A stretch of 49,190 nucleotides of DNA, from contig DUAC01000007.1 of the NCBI GenBank assembly GCA_012961035.1, positions 1 to 49,190 on the forward strand, given 5' to 3'. Below are positions 27,100-35,458 of the stretch, piece after piece; the stretch's first letter is position 1; each line of letters opens with the position of its first letter. The translations under genes and the position numbers were made by a program. The notes below the pieces were generated by a model, which did not search any database, was not told where the DNA came from, and worked only from the letters and a program-made list of their open reading frames with translations. The DNA is from Acidimicrobiia bacterium. Its GTDB lineage: Bacteria; Actinomycetota; Acidimicrobiia; Acidimicrobiales; MedAcidi-G1.

Positions 27100-27150
27100 G
27101 TGCGATCCGACCGGTTCGAAGGACGGTGTCGAGCCCCGCCCGGCGGGTGA
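27100..27150 (+). CDS. Possible 16-residue peptide with strong Shine-Dalgarno
   Basis: GTG 27100 is preceded by GGGAGGA (27087-27093) at 6 nt, one of the best ribosome sites in the window. The peptide is MRSDRFEGRCRAPPGG. No plus-strand gene follows for 1.2 kb, so it is not an obvious leader peptide. It may be a small protein or chance. Confidence 0.25.
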   Translation: MRSDRFEGRCRAPPGG

Positions 27151-27254
27151 GTCCGAGGCCCCTGCACCGAGCCGGTCCCCTCACGCTCTCGCGACCAAAG
27201 CCCTGCTGGGCCATGGAGAACGTTGACGTGCGACGACTCGCAAAGGGCCCCGAC

Positions 27255-27293
27255 GGAACGACGTCTTCCCACCCGCCGGGAGGGCGTCGTTTC
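27255..27293. terminator. 16-bp stem hairpin, possible bidirectional terminator
   Basis: Arms 27255-27270 and 27278-27293 pair throughout (Watson-Crick plus three G-U pairs in the plus-strand RNA) around the loop ACCCGCC. Only TT at the arm's 3' end resembles a U-tract. It lies 330 bp past sdhB and 75 bp past the hydrolase stop. Confidence 0.5.
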
Positions 27294-27368
27294 CGCGTCC
27301 GACCCGGGCCTACCCGTACAGCGGACCCGGCGGGGAGTTCGACAGGACGCCCGAGCCGATAAGGCAGG

Positions 27369-28223
27369 TCAGGACCCGCCGCCGAGATGCTCCCGGATGC
27401 GCTCGAGCAGTGCCGGCACCAGGCCATCGGGCACCTCGTGGCCCAGGCCCTCCACCAGCCAGAGCCCGGAATTGCCGATCCCATCGGCCAGGGCCAGAGC
27501 GTGCTCCACCGGGAACACCGGGTCGGCCGTGCCGTGGACGACCAGAGTCGGTACTGCGATCGCAGCCAACCGACCCAGCAGGGACGGCGAGGAGTTGACC
27601 GCCGGGCCGTGCCCCGACTCCGGGTACCAGCACCGCTCCACCTCGGCCACCGCCGTACGGATCCGCTCGGCGGTGGTGACCGGATAGCGCGTACCGGCGA
27701 ACATCTCGTCCAGTTCCACGATCCAGGCGACCCGTTCGGCCTGGCCGGCCGGCGGGGGTGCGAAAAGCCTCTCAGCCATCCGGTCGACCAGCCAGTCGGC
27801 GGCCGACGGCAGGCTCTCGTCGCCGAGACCGGGGCTGGAGCAGAGCAACGTCAACGTGACCACCCGGTCGGCATGGTCCAGCGCCATCACCTGGCCGACC
27901 ATGCCCCCCATGGACCGACCAACCACGTGGGCCCGGGCGATTCCGTGCTCGTCCATGACCGCACAGGCGTCATCGGCCAGGTCCGCCAGCGTGTAGCCGA
28001 CATCGGCCGGCACCTTGGTGGAGAGCCCGCTGTCCCGGTGGTCGTATCGCACCACGCGGTGTCCCAGGTCCAGCAGCGGCTGGATGAACGCCGACGTCCA
28101 ACGGGTGCAGTGGGAATCGGCTCCAGAGACGAGCAGCACGGCGTCGCCCTCGGTTGCCCCGGACGCCGGCTGGAACACCTCGGAATGGATCTGGACCCCG
28201 AACGATGAGTCCGTACCCGCCAT
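27369..28223 (-). CDS. Alpha/beta hydrolase
   Basis: A 284-residue enzyme with the alpha/beta-hydrolase plan: the oxyanion region VSGADSHCTRW, the HRDSGLST turn, nucleophile elbow GRSMGGM (Ser), acid region VHGTADPVFP (Asp) and the catalytic His in VEGLGHEVP. It resembles carboxylesterases and the Rv-type hydrolases annotated as epoxide hydrolase or lipase-like; substrate unknown. ATG 28223 follows TACCCT by 7 nt. Confidence 0.85.
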   Translation of the reverse strand: MAGTDSSFGVQIHSEVFQPASGATEGDAVLLVSGADSHCTRWTSAFIQPLLDLGHRVVRYDHRDSGLSTKVPADVGYTLADLADDACAVMDEHGIARAHVVGRSMGGMVGQVMALDHADRVVTLTLLCSSPGLGDESLPSAADWLVDRMAERLFAPPPAGQAERVAWIVELDEMFAGTRYPVTTAERIRTAVAEVERCWYPESGHGPAVNSSPSLLGRLAAIAVPTLVVHGTADPVFPVEHALALADGIGNSGLWLVEGLGHEVPDGLVPALLERIREHLGGGS

Positions 28224-28230
28224 GGGGTGG

Positions 28231-28236
28231 AGGGTA
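28231..28236 (-). promoter_or_regulatory. Leaderless-type -10 box of the hydrolase gene
   Basis: TACCCT on the minus strand ends 7 nt before ATG 28223. Confidence 0.5.
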
Positions 28237-28320
28237 GCCCTGCGACATCGACCACCCGACCGGCCGACCGGCCGCCACGAACGAGGCCCGGGCGGCTCCG
28301 AACCCTGCAAGCCCGACGGC

Positions 28321-28326
28321 TAGCGT
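28321..28326 (+). promoter_or_regulatory. Leaderless-type -10 box of the thioesterase gene
   Basis: TAGCGT ends 7 nt before GTG 28334. The same TAGCGTC core precedes the GH2-like gene and folD. Confidence 0.5.
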
Positions 28327-28333
28327 CACCCGC

Positions 28334-28795
28334 GTGCCCAACGCCCCGACCGCCCCACACCGCCATCCGGTGAAGGTCCGGTTCTACGAGCTGGACCCCT
28401 ACGGGCACCTGAACCACAGCGTCTACGTCCAGTTGTTCGAGATCGGCCGGATCGAGCTGCTGGACGAGGCGGGACTGGGACTGCACGACCTGGAAGCCGA
28501 GGGCTTCCGGTTCGTCGTCTCCCGCATCACCACGAAGTTCCTGGCCTCTGCTGTCGCCGGCGACAACCTCGTGATCGAGACCGAGGTACTCGAACTGCGG
28601 CGCGCATCGTCCCGCTGGGGACAGCGTCTCCTCCGGGGCGACGCCGTGCTGGCCACACAGGAAGTCGTGGCCGCCGTCACCGGCACCAACGGGAGGCCCA
28701 CCCGCTTCCCCACCGACATGGCCGCCCGCCTGACCCCCTACCTGGTCGCGGACCCGCCCCCCTCCGTGGTGGCCGCCGGGGGCGCCGGGACCTGA
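28334..28795 (+). CDS. Acyl-CoA thioesterase, 4HBT (YbgC) type
   Basis: The 153-residue hot-dog enzyme has the 4-hydroxybenzoyl-CoA thioesterase motif YELDPYGHLNHSVYVQLFE (Asp21, His25, Asn27). It should hydrolyse acyl- or aryl-CoA. GTG 28334 is supported by a leaderless-type -10 box. Its TGA shares one base with the ATG of the downstream DUF368 gene, so the two are translationally coupled; YbgC-type thioesterases elsewhere act near envelope genes, which would suit a lipid-carrier transporter. Confidence 0.88.
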   Translation: MPNAPTAPHRHPVKVRFYELDPYGHLNHSVYVQLFEIGRIELLDEAGLGLHDLEAEGFRFVVSRITTKFLASAVAGDNLVIETEVLELRRASSRWGQRLLRGDAVLATQEVVAAVTGTNGRPTRFPTDMAARLTPYLVADPPPSVVAAGGAGT

Positions 28796-29739
28796 TGACG
28801 GACACCGTGCCCCACCGGGGCCAGGACCGCCCCGGGGCGCCAACGCTGCTGGCACAGCTGGGACGCGGTGCCTGCATGGGAGCGGCCGACGTGGTCCCCG
28901 GCGTGTCCGGTGGGACCCTCGCCCTGCTGTTCGGGATCTACGACAGGCTTCTGGCTGCGATCCGCAGCGGTTCGCGCGCACTGGGCCGGTTCATACGGGG
29001 CGACCTACGCGGAGGCCTCCGACGGCTCGGCGAGGTGGACTGGTGGTTCCTCGTCCCGCTGCTGGTCGGCCTCCTGTCCACCGTCGTGCTGCTGGCCGGC
29101 GTGATCGAGGGCGCCCTCATCGACCACCCGGAACCCATGGCCGGCCTGTTCCTGGGCCTGGTCGTGGCCTCGGTGCTGGTGACCCGTCGCGAGGTGGCAT
29201 GGACCCGGCGGCGCCTCGGCGGAGCCTCCCTGGTCAGCGTCGTCGTCTTCGCCGGGCTGGGCTACCAGGGGGCTCCGATCACGGATCCGTCCGCCCTGAT
29301 GCTGCTGGCCTCGGGGGCAGTTGCCGTCTGCGCCATGGTCCTGCCGGGTATCTCTGGCTCGTTCCTGCTGCTCATCCTGGGCATGTACTCCGCGGTGATC
29401 GGCGTGGTGGACGAACGCCTGCTCCTCGACGCTGCCGTGTTCGGCGCCGGTGCGATCGTCGGCCTGGCGTGCTTCTCCTCGCTTCTGGCCGGCCTGCTGG
29501 AACGGCGCCGCGACGACGTCCTGGCCGTGATGGTCGGGCTCATGGCTGGTTCGCTACGGGTCCTCTGGCCCTGGCCCAACGGCGTCGGCGTGGTCAGCCG
29601 GCATGCCGACGTGGCCGTCGGTGGGGCCGACCTGGGCTGGCCGGACGCCGCTGGTGGTCTGGTCGCACCGATGGCCCTCGCCATGGCCGCCGTGGTGGTG
29701 GTCCTGGTCGTCGACTCTCTGGCCCGCTCCAGGAGCTGA
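28795..29739 (+). CDS. DUF368 undecaprenyl-phosphate transporter (PopT-like)
   Basis: The 314-residue multi-span membrane protein carries the DUF368 signatures GACMGAADVVPGVSGGTLALLFGIYDRLL and MVLPGISGSFLLLILGMY, two repeated PGxSG motifs. DUF368 proteins were shown to return the C55-phosphate carrier across the cytoplasmic membrane for cell-wall synthesis. Function here rests on that family. It overlaps the thioesterase gene by one base and converges with the next gene 4 bp away. Confidence 0.9.
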   Translation: MTDTVPHRGQDRPGAPTLLAQLGRGACMGAADVVPGVSGGTLALLFGIYDRLLAAIRSGSRALGRFIRGDLRGGLRRLGEVDWWFLVPLLVGLLSTVVLLAGVIEGALIDHPEPMAGLFLGLVVASVLVTRREVAWTRRRLGGASLVSVVVFAGLGYQGAPITDPSALMLLASGAVAVCAMVLPGISGSFLLLILGMYSAVIGVVDERLLLDAAVFGAGAIVGLACFSSLLAGLLERRRDDVLAVMVGLMAGSLRVLWPWPNGVGVVSRHADVAVGGADLGWPDAAGGLVAPMALAMAAVVVVLVVDSLARSRS

Positions 29740-29743
29740 CCGT

Positions 29744-30910
29744 TCAGGCGTACGCCGGGTAGACGTCAACGCCAGGGTCGCGTTCCGGTGGCTCCATGTC
29801 GGTCGTGACCAGCGGGTACAGGTCTGCGGGGGTGTCCCGAGGGCACGTCCAGTCGATCTCGTCTGCCACGCCTGCGATCTCGGCGAACGGTCGCAGGAAG
29901 GTGAAGTAGACGTAGGCGCCACAGGCGATGCGCTCATCACGGTCCATGGCGACGATGTCCCGGTAGTGCTGCCGCTGGGCCACCTTCGCCGCCGCAGCCG
30001 TTGCCTCCAGGTCCTGGTCGGAGAGCGGCACCGGCAGCCCACCGGGTGCCACTCCATCGGTGGTGTAGAGGCCGAACCCGCTGAGGTGCTCCAGGTAGTC
30101 CTCCGGCGATGAGATGGTCGTCCCGTAGTCGGTGATGGACACCTCGACCTCCGGGTCCAGGACCAGCGCCGCCGTGAGGTTGCGGAACGGAACGCCCGCT
30201 GCCACGCCGGACCAGGAGAAGTCGCTCTCCCCGAGGCGGTAGAAGTCCCGGACGATCATGGTCCGGCCGTCCTCCAGGCGGTACGGGCCGGTATCGGCAT
30301 GGCCCACCCGGGTGTCGAAGTAGAGCAGGAACAGGTGGTTGATGATCGTGGCATTGGCCCTACGGATCCGGTCACGGCGCTCGTCGTCTACCGCCCTGGC
30401 CCCGGCGGCCAGGTGGGTGACCATGTCTGGCGACAGCACCTCGATCCGGTTGCCCACCTCGGCGGCATGCAGGTACGGGCCGCCCCGGTAGGCGTGTGAT
30501 GCACGCGCCCAGAAGTCCAGCACCGTGTGGGTCCGCTGAACGGAGTCCAACGTCGGATCCACCATCGCCATGACGTTGCGACCGATGAGGAAGAAGTTGG
30601 CGATCCCCCACAGGAACACCGAGTCGGCCTGGCAGCCGGGCCGCCGGGCCGCCGCACCGATCTCCTCTGGCGACATGGCGGCGGCGATCCTCGCCACCGC
30701 CTCCGGGTAACGCAGGAACGCCTCGATGCACGACACGGTCACGTACGGGGTGACGGGTATGAGCTGCGACGAATAGGAGGTGCGTTCAGCCACCAGGTGG
30801 CTGGTCACCGGGTTGATGGCGGCCAGCCAGGAGTTCACCTGCTCCCGGGCCGTTTCGTCTGCTCCCCCGGACAGCACACCCGGGTCCCCGCCGACAGGAT
30901 CGCAGCTCAT
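29744..30910 (-). CDS. Hypothetical 388-residue partner of the swivel-domain protein
   Basis: A soluble, balanced-composition protein with no motif I recognise. Notable stretches are CIEAFLRYPEAVARIAAAM, HTVLDFWARASHAYRGGPYLHAAEVGN, LFLLYFDTRVGHADTGPYRLEDG and RDFYRLGESDFSWSGVA. No ATP-grasp, PEP-binding or signal sequence is visible. ATG 30910 overlaps the stop of the upstream swivel-domain gene by 4 nt (ATGA), so the two are almost certainly co-translated. A role in a phosphohistidine relay is inferred only from this pairing. Confidence 0.75.
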   Translation of the reverse strand: MSCDPVGGDPGVLSGGADETAREQVNSWLAAINPVTSHLVAERTSYSSQLIPVTPYVTVSCIEAFLRYPEAVARIAAAMSPEEIGAAARRPGCQADSVFLWGIANFFLIGRNVMAMVDPTLDSVQRTHTVLDFWARASHAYRGGPYLHAAEVGNRIEVLSPDMVTHLAAGARAVDDERRDRIRRANATIINHLFLLYFDTRVGHADTGPYRLEDGRTMIVRDFYRLGESDFSWSGVAAGVPFRNLTAALVLDPEVEVSITDYGTTISSPEDYLEHLSGFGLYTTDGVAPGGLPVPLSDQDLEATAAAAKVAQRQHYRDIVAMDRDERIACGAYVYFTFLRPFAEIAGVADEIDWTCPRDTPADLYPLVTTDMEPPERDPGVDVYPAYA

Positions 30911-31257
30911 GGCGTTACCAGCCGGATCACGCCCTCGTCGCCTGACGCGTCCAACTCCACCTCTGTGCCGTTCACCGGTTCGTCGGTGAGCTGGGCGGCG
31001 ATCACCCCGGGCACCCTGTACTCCCGACTGACGATCCCGATGTGGCTCCGGATCGTGCCACCGGTGCACACCACGCCGGCCAACTCGTCGAAGATCGGTC
31101 CCAGGAACGTGGCGCCGGCATCCCGAACCACCGCCACGATGCCGTCAGCGCCGGTGTCCATGAGGTCCAGGACGTCCTCGGGGCCCTCCAGGCGGAGCCA
31201 TCGACCGCGCCGGAGCCCGTAGTCATAGGTCTTCTGGCCACGCCCGATCTCGGTCAT
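30907..31257 (-). CDS. Stand-alone PEP-utilising enzyme mobile (phosphohistidine swivel) domain
   Basis: This 116-residue protein is essentially one PEP-utilizers domain. The motif TGGTIRSHIGIVSREYRVPGVIA (quoted in part: SHIGIVSREYRVPG) carries the phospho-acceptor His72 as in PPDK, PEP synthase and rifampin phosphotransferase. Those enzymes also hold ATP-grasp and PEP-binding domains, absent here. Stand-alone swivels are known, for example in phenylphosphate synthase, where partners are separate proteins. The only adjacent co-directional gene is the unknown 388-residue one. Confidence 0.82.
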   Translation of the reverse strand: MTEIGRGQKTYDYGLRRGRWLRLEGPEDVLDLMDTGADGIVAVVRDAGATFLGPIFDELAGVVCTGGTIRSHIGIVSREYRVPGVIAAQLTDEPVNGTEVELDASGDEGVIRLVTP

Positions 31258-31391
31258 GCGGTCACCTTCCCTCGTTCCACGCCGGCCCGCACCTCCCGGG
31301 CGCCCCAACCAGGCTGTCCCGATCAGGCTGGCGAAGCCCGGACCGTAGCCGTCGCCCCCTTGTCGAGGCGGAGCGGGGTGGGACCGGGACC

Positions 31392-31397
31392 TAGGCT
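31392..31397 (+). promoter_or_regulatory. Leaderless-type -10 box of the SCP2 gene
   Basis: TAGGCT ends 8 nt before GTG 31406. Confidence 0.5.
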
Positions 31398-31405
31398 GCG
31401 AAATC

Positions 31406-31774
31406 GTGGCAGAGCCCCTCACCGAAGCCTGGATCGAAGCCATGGACGCGGCTGCGTCGACCCACGCCGGACTCCTGGAGGCCACCGCTGACATGGCCCT
31501 CGTCATCGAGTACCGGGTCGTGGACGGGAACACCTGGCATGTGCGGCTGGAGGGTGGCACGGCGAGGGTGGTCAGCGGCCCGGCGGAGGAACCCGACCTC
31601 AGCTTCACGACCGGGCCGGCCACTGCGAGCGCCATCGCCGATGGGACCCTGGATCCGCTACGGGCCGTGATCGACGGGGACGTCATCCTGTCGGGCGACC
31701 CCCGGGTGCTGGTGGACCACCGGGCCGTGCTGGCCGGTCTCGGAGACGTGTTCGCCGCAGCCCGCCACCCCTAG
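31406..31774 (+). CDS. SCP-2 sterol-carrier domain protein
   Basis: The 122-residue protein is a single SCP-2 lipid-binding domain. Family hallmarks seen are VIEYRVVDGNTWHVRLEGG, DLSFTTGPATASAIADG and DPLRAVIDGDVILSGDP. Such domains bind sterols, fatty acids or acyl-CoA in a hydrophobic tunnel. The gene converges with mdh, 18 bp away. Confidence 0.85.
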   Translation: MAEPLTEAWIEAMDAAASTHAGLLEATADMALVIEYRVVDGNTWHVRLEGGTARVVSGPAEEPDLSFTTGPATASAIADGTLDPLRAVIDGDVILSGDPRVLVDHRAVLAGLGDVFAAARHP

Positions 31775-31792
31775 ACCAGGCCTGGATCGGGC

Positions 31793-32782
31793 CTAGATCA
31801 GGCCGAGGCCCCGCACCATGTCCCGCTCGGAGACCAGCTCGGCTACCGATGCATCGATACGGGCCCGTGAGAAGTCGTCGATCTCCAGGCCCTGGACGAT
31901 CTCGTAGTTGCCGTCGGCACAGGTGACCGGGAAGCCGCAGAGCAGGCCCTCCGGTACGCCGTAGCTGCCATCGGATGGGACTCCCATGGATACCCAGTCG
32001 CCGTCCGGCGTTCCCGTAACCCAGTCATGGACGTGGTCGATGGCGGCGTTGGCCGCAGATGCTGCGCTGGAGGCCCCCCGGGCCTCGATGATGGCCGCCC
32101 CACGCTGCTGCACGGTCGGGATGAAGTCGCCCTCCAACCAGGCCTGGTCACCGATCACCTCGGCGGCGGTGCCACCGGGAACCTCGCAGTGGACGAGGTC
32201 CGGGTACTGGGTGGCCGAGTGGTTACCCCAGATGGTCATCCGCGATACGTCGTTGATGCTCGTGCCGAGCTTCTGGGCCACCTGGGTGAGGGCACGGTTG
32301 TGGTCGAGGCGCATCATGGCCGTGAAGCGCTCGCCGGGAACGTCCGGGGCGCTGTTCATGGCGATCAGGCAGTTGGTGTTGGCCGGGTTACCGACCACGA
32401 GGACCCGCAGGTCGTCCGCGGCGTGATCGTTCAGGGAACGACCCTGACCGGTGAAGATGGCGCCGTTGGCCTCCAGCAGGTCCTGGCGCTCCATCCCCTT
32501 GGTCCTGGGCCGCGAGCCGACGAGTAGGGCCACGTTCGCCGCTCCGAAGGCCGTGTCGGGATCATCGCTCAGCTCCAGGCCGGCCAGGAGCGGGAAGGCG
32601 CAGTCGTCGAGTTCCATCGCCACGCCGTCCAGCGCACCCATCGCCGGAGGGATCTCGAGGAGCTGCAGGATGACCGGCTGGTCCGGTCCCAGCATGGCAC
32701 CGCTGGCAATCCGGAAGACGAGGCTGTAACCGATCTGGCCGGCGGCGCCGGTGACTGCGACTCTGACGGGGGTGGGGCTCAC
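31793..32782 (-). CDS. mdh: Malate dehydrogenase
   Basis: A 329-residue NAD-dependent enzyme converting malate to oxaloacetate. It has the nucleotide loop [10 protein letters not shown], the substrate arginines around [29 protein letters not shown] and the catalytic His in [12 protein letters not shown]. This length and sequence style match the actinobacterial/cytosolic-type MDH. GTG 32782 has GAGGAG 6 nt upstream and a TAGCCT -10 (32825-32820), giving a short leader. It is one of four TCA-cycle loci in the window. Confidence 0.95.
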   Translation of the reverse strand: MSPTPVRVAVTGAAGQIGYSLVFRIASGAMLGPDQPVILQLLEIPPAMGALDGVAMELDDCAFPLLAGLELSDDPDTAFGAANVALLVGSRPRTKGMERQDLLEANGAIFTGQGRSLNDHAADDLRVLVVGNPANTNCLIAMNSAPDVPGERFTAMMRLDHNRALTQVAQKLGTSINDVSRMTIWGNHSATQYPDLVHCEVPGGTAAEVIGDQAWLEGDFIPTVQQRGAAIIEARGASSAASAANAAIDHVHDWVTGTPDGDWVSMGVPSDGSYGVPEGLLCGFPVTCADGNYEIVQGLEIDDFSRARIDASVAELVSERDMVRGLGLI

Positions 32783-32819
32783 GGAATGCTCCTCAGCAGG
32801 GACGGGTCGAACGGAAGCG

Positions 32820-32825
32820 AGGCTA
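32820..32825 (-). promoter_or_regulatory. -10 box of mdh (short-leader promoter)
   Basis: TAGCCT on the minus strand, 37 nt before GTG 32782. In contrast to its neighbours, mdh retains a leader with a clear Shine-Dalgarno. Confidence 0.4.
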
Positions 32826-32872
32826 CTGATCGTCCGTATCCGGTGCCGCAGCGCGGAGGCGTGACGCGCGGC

Positions 32873-33637
32873 TCAGCCGGCGACCGGCAGGAACACCTCC
32901 GAGGACCGGGCGAAGTGCTCCAGGAACCCTGCCGGTAGCACCGGCCTGTGGCCGTCGGCTGGCTGCACCTGGCTCGAATAGGCGGCGATGCCGGCCTGCT
33001 TCCGGCTGGCCAGGTCGTCGCCGAACGACCAGGCCACGGCCCCGTCGAACGGGATGGACGGTGACGACGGATCGTCCCAGTTCCAGGACCAGACGGGGAA
33101 CCGGGCGAACCGCACCCCCAGGTCCCGGCAGGCGTCGCCGGCCACCCGGCCACAGACATCGTGGTCGGGATGCCCGTCGGACTCCCATGGGGCGAGGCAC
33201 CAGGCGGCGCCGACCAGCAGGGCAGCCAGCCCTTCGGCAAGGCGTCCAGCATGGTTCGAGGCTCCACCGTCGGGAAGCCCCAGGCGGTGGCGGACGGCCA
33301 CGATGCCGGCCGCCGCATAGGCCCGGTCGGTCTCGGCAAGGCGCAGGCCGACCAGCTCGTCGCGCTCACCGTCGGTCAGGTGCGGGTGGGATGCCTCGCC
33401 GTCGGTGACGGCCACGATCGTGATCTCCGTCCCTGCATCAGAAGCAGCGGCCAGGGTGGCCCCGATGGCCAGCAGCTCGTCATCCGGATGGGGAGCCACC
33501 ACCACGATCGGGCCCACCGGAGGCCACGGAACAGGAACGGGGGGCAGGCCCGAGACCAGCCGGTCCCACTCCCCGGCCCTCCGACCGATCATCGGGTCGA
33601 TCCGATCCTGTGGTTCCAACGACTCCCGTGGTTCCAA
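32873..33637 (-). CDS. PIG-L / LmbE-type zinc deacetylase
   Basis: A 254-residue protein with the zinc motif APHPDDE (48-54; His50, Asp53) and the later third ligand in SDGHPDHD. Family members deacetylate N-acetylglucosaminyl substrates, including MshB and Mca of mycothiol metabolism in actinobacteria; assignment to one of these is not possible from sequence alone. The start is taken as TTG 33637 with GGAG 6 nt upstream, just past the ABC transporter stop. ATG at residue 16 is an alternative. Confidence 0.85.
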   Translation of the reverse strand: MEPRESLEPQDRIDPMIGRRAGEWDRLVSGLPPVPVPWPPVGPIVVVAPHPDDELLAIGATLAAASDAGTEITIVAVTDGEASHPHLTDGERDELVGLRLAETDRAYAAAGIVAVRHRLGLPDGGASNHAGRLAEGLAALLVGAAWCLAPWESDGHPDHDVCGRVAGDACRDLGVRFARFPVWSWNWDDPSSPSIPFDGAVAWSFGDDLASRKQAGIAAYSSQVQPADGHRPVLPAGFLEHFARSSEVFLPVAG

Positions 33638-33646
33638 CTCCAGCTC

Positions 33647-35458
33647 CTAGGACATCCCGGCGGTACGGGTGTTGCCCAGCCACGAGGCGTGGAGGCCCGC
33701 GTAGATCCCGTCGCGCTCCAGCAACTCGGCGTGCGTACCCCTCTCGGCGATCCGACCGTCGTCGAACACCAGCACCAGGTCGGACCGCTCGGCCGTCGAG
33801 AGCCGGTGGGCGACGCTGACCGTGGTCCGACCCAGGGCGAGGCGCTCCAGCGCACGCTCGAGGGCGGTCTCCGTCTCAGGGTCGACGGCCGACGTGGCCT
33901 CGTCGAGGATCAGGAGGCCCGGATCACCCAACTGCGCCCTGGCCAGGGCCACAAGCTGGCGTTCGCCCACCGAGAGGCCCTCGCCACGCTCGCCAACCAT
34001 CGTCTCCAGGCCGTTGGGCAGGCGCTCCACCCACTCGCGCAGCCCGAGCAGGTCGATGGCCGCGTCCACGTCGTCATCATCGGACCCGACCCGGCCGTAT
34101 CCGATGTTCGCCCTGACGGTGGTGTCGAACAGGAAGCCGTCCTGGGGGACCATCCGTACGGCCCGTCGCCGGTCCTCCGGCGATGCGTCACGCAGGTCGA
34201 CGCCCCCGACCAGGACGCGACCCGCCGTGGGATCGGCCAGCCGGGCCAGCAACTTCACGAACGTGGTCTTCCCCGAGCCGGTCTCGCCCACGACCGCCAC
34301 CGAGGAGCCGGCTGCCAGCACGACATCGATCCCGCGGAGCACCAACCCACCGGTCCGATACGAGAACTCCACAGCCTCGGCCCTCACCTCCAGAGCGCCA
34401 CCGGGGACGGGCCGGGGCTCAGCGGGATCTGCCACCTCGACGGGGGTGTCCAGCACATCCAGGATCTTCCACCACCCCGCCAACGCCGTCTGGGTCTGGT
34501 CCAGCACCTCTCCCAGTTCGGTGATCGGGGCCACCAGGAGGTTCGAGAGGAACACGAACGCCACCAGCTCACCCGAGCTCACGCCCCAGGCGCCACCCCA
34601 CCAGACGCCGGCTCCGATGACCGAGGCGATGGCCGTCACCCCGAAGACGTCGGAAATCGGCAGCACGAGCGAGAAATACCTGGCCGCCTTCAGCTGCTGC
34701 CGGTACTGGGCGTCCACGGCGGACCGGACCCGGCGGCGGGTCGGCTCCCGGTATCCGTAGGTGCGGACCACCTCCACCCCGTGCACGGACTCCGATATCA
34801 CCCCAAAGGTCTCCGAGACCCTGGTGCGGAGCATGTCGTAGGCGATCAGTTGGCGTTGCTGCATCCAACGCAGGATCGGAAGGAGGGGCAGGTGCAGGCT
34901 GAGCGTCACCAGCGTCAGCTGCCACGAATAGATCGACATGATGACCAGCACGGCGACTATCTGGACCGAGTTGATGATCCACGCCACGGCGCCCCACTGG
35001 GCGAACCTGGTGAGGGTCTCCACGTCGCTGGTCACCCTGGCCGTCAGCACGCCCTTGCTGGAGGCCGTGTGCTCGGCGAGGCTGAGGCGGTGCAGGTGGG
35101 CGAAGGCGCGCACCCGCAGGCCGTAGAGCACGTTCTCCGCCGTGGTGACCAGCCGGAAGTACGTGACGCGGCCCAGTTGGATGCTGCCGACGACCAGCAC
35201 GGCGGCCCCGCCGGAGAGGGCCACGACCCGACCCATGCTCACGCCCTCGGAGGTCATCGCCCCGTCAAGCACCGCCTGGATGGTGAGCGGGACGAGCAGC
35301 TTGGAGCCTGCGACGGCCAGGGCCATCAGGGCGGTGAAGACCAGCCCATTGCGCAGCTCCGGCGAGGCGGCCATCCCGCGTCGCAGGATGGCGTAGGCAC
35401 CCACCGCCCTGATCTCGTCAGGGGCTTCGGCGGCCGGGCTCCGGTCCACGTCGCTCAC
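33647..35458 (-). CDS. ABC exporter half-transporter (canonical catalytic Glu)
   Basis: This 603-residue protein fuses a six-span membrane domain to an ATPase domain: Walker A GETGSGKTT, Q-loop MVPQDGFLFDT, Walker B LLILDEATSAVD with the catalytic Glu, and H-loop VAHRLST. The signature motif is LSVGER, not the usual LSGGQ. GTG 35458 overlaps the upstream ABC gene stop (GTGA). Together with that gene it forms a heterodimeric type IV exporter; substrate unknown. Confidence 0.92.
   Translation of the reverse strand: MSDVDRSPAAEAPDEIRAVGAYAILRRGMAASPELRNGLVFTALMALAVAGSKLLVPLTIQAVLDGAMTSEGVSMGRVVALSGGAAVLVVGSIQLGRVTYFRLVTTAENVLYGLRVRAFAHLHRLSLAEHTASSKGVLTARVTSDVETLTRFAQWGAVAWIINSVQIVAVLVIMSIYSWQLTLVTLSLHLPLLPILRWMQQRQLIAYDMLRTRVSETFGVISESVHGVEVVRTYGYREPTRRRVRSAVDAQYRQQLKAARYFSLVLPISDVFGVTAIASVIGAGVWWGGAWGVSSGELVAFVFLSNLLVAPITELGEVLDQTQTALAGWWKILDVLDTPVEVADPAEPRPVPGGALEVRAEAVEFSYRTGGLVLRGIDVVLAAGSSVAVVGETGSGKTTFVKLLARLADPTAGRVLVGGVDLRDASPEDRRRAVRMVPQDGFLFDTTVRANIGYGRVGSDDDDVDAAIDLLGLREWVERLPNGLETMVGERGEGLSVGERQLVALARAQLGDPGLLILDEATSAVDPETETALERALERLALGRTTVSVAHRLSTAERSDLVLVFDDGRIAERGTHAELLERDGIYAGLHASWLGNTRTAGMS

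Larger units (their letters stand above)
26925..27368. other. 444-bp convergent intergenic region without a recognised gene
   Basis: Between sdhB and the minus-strand hydrolase gene. It contains an isolated TTGACA (26996-27001), the candidate 16-residue peptide and a long hairpin (27255-27293). Open frames here lack conserved features. No tRNA, tmRNA, RNase P or SRP RNA core motif was found on either strand. Confidence 0.6.

Noticed and set aside
27108-27125. GGTTCGAA as a tRNA T-loop
   Set aside because: Flanking bases do not form a T stem and there is no acceptor, D or anticodon arm.
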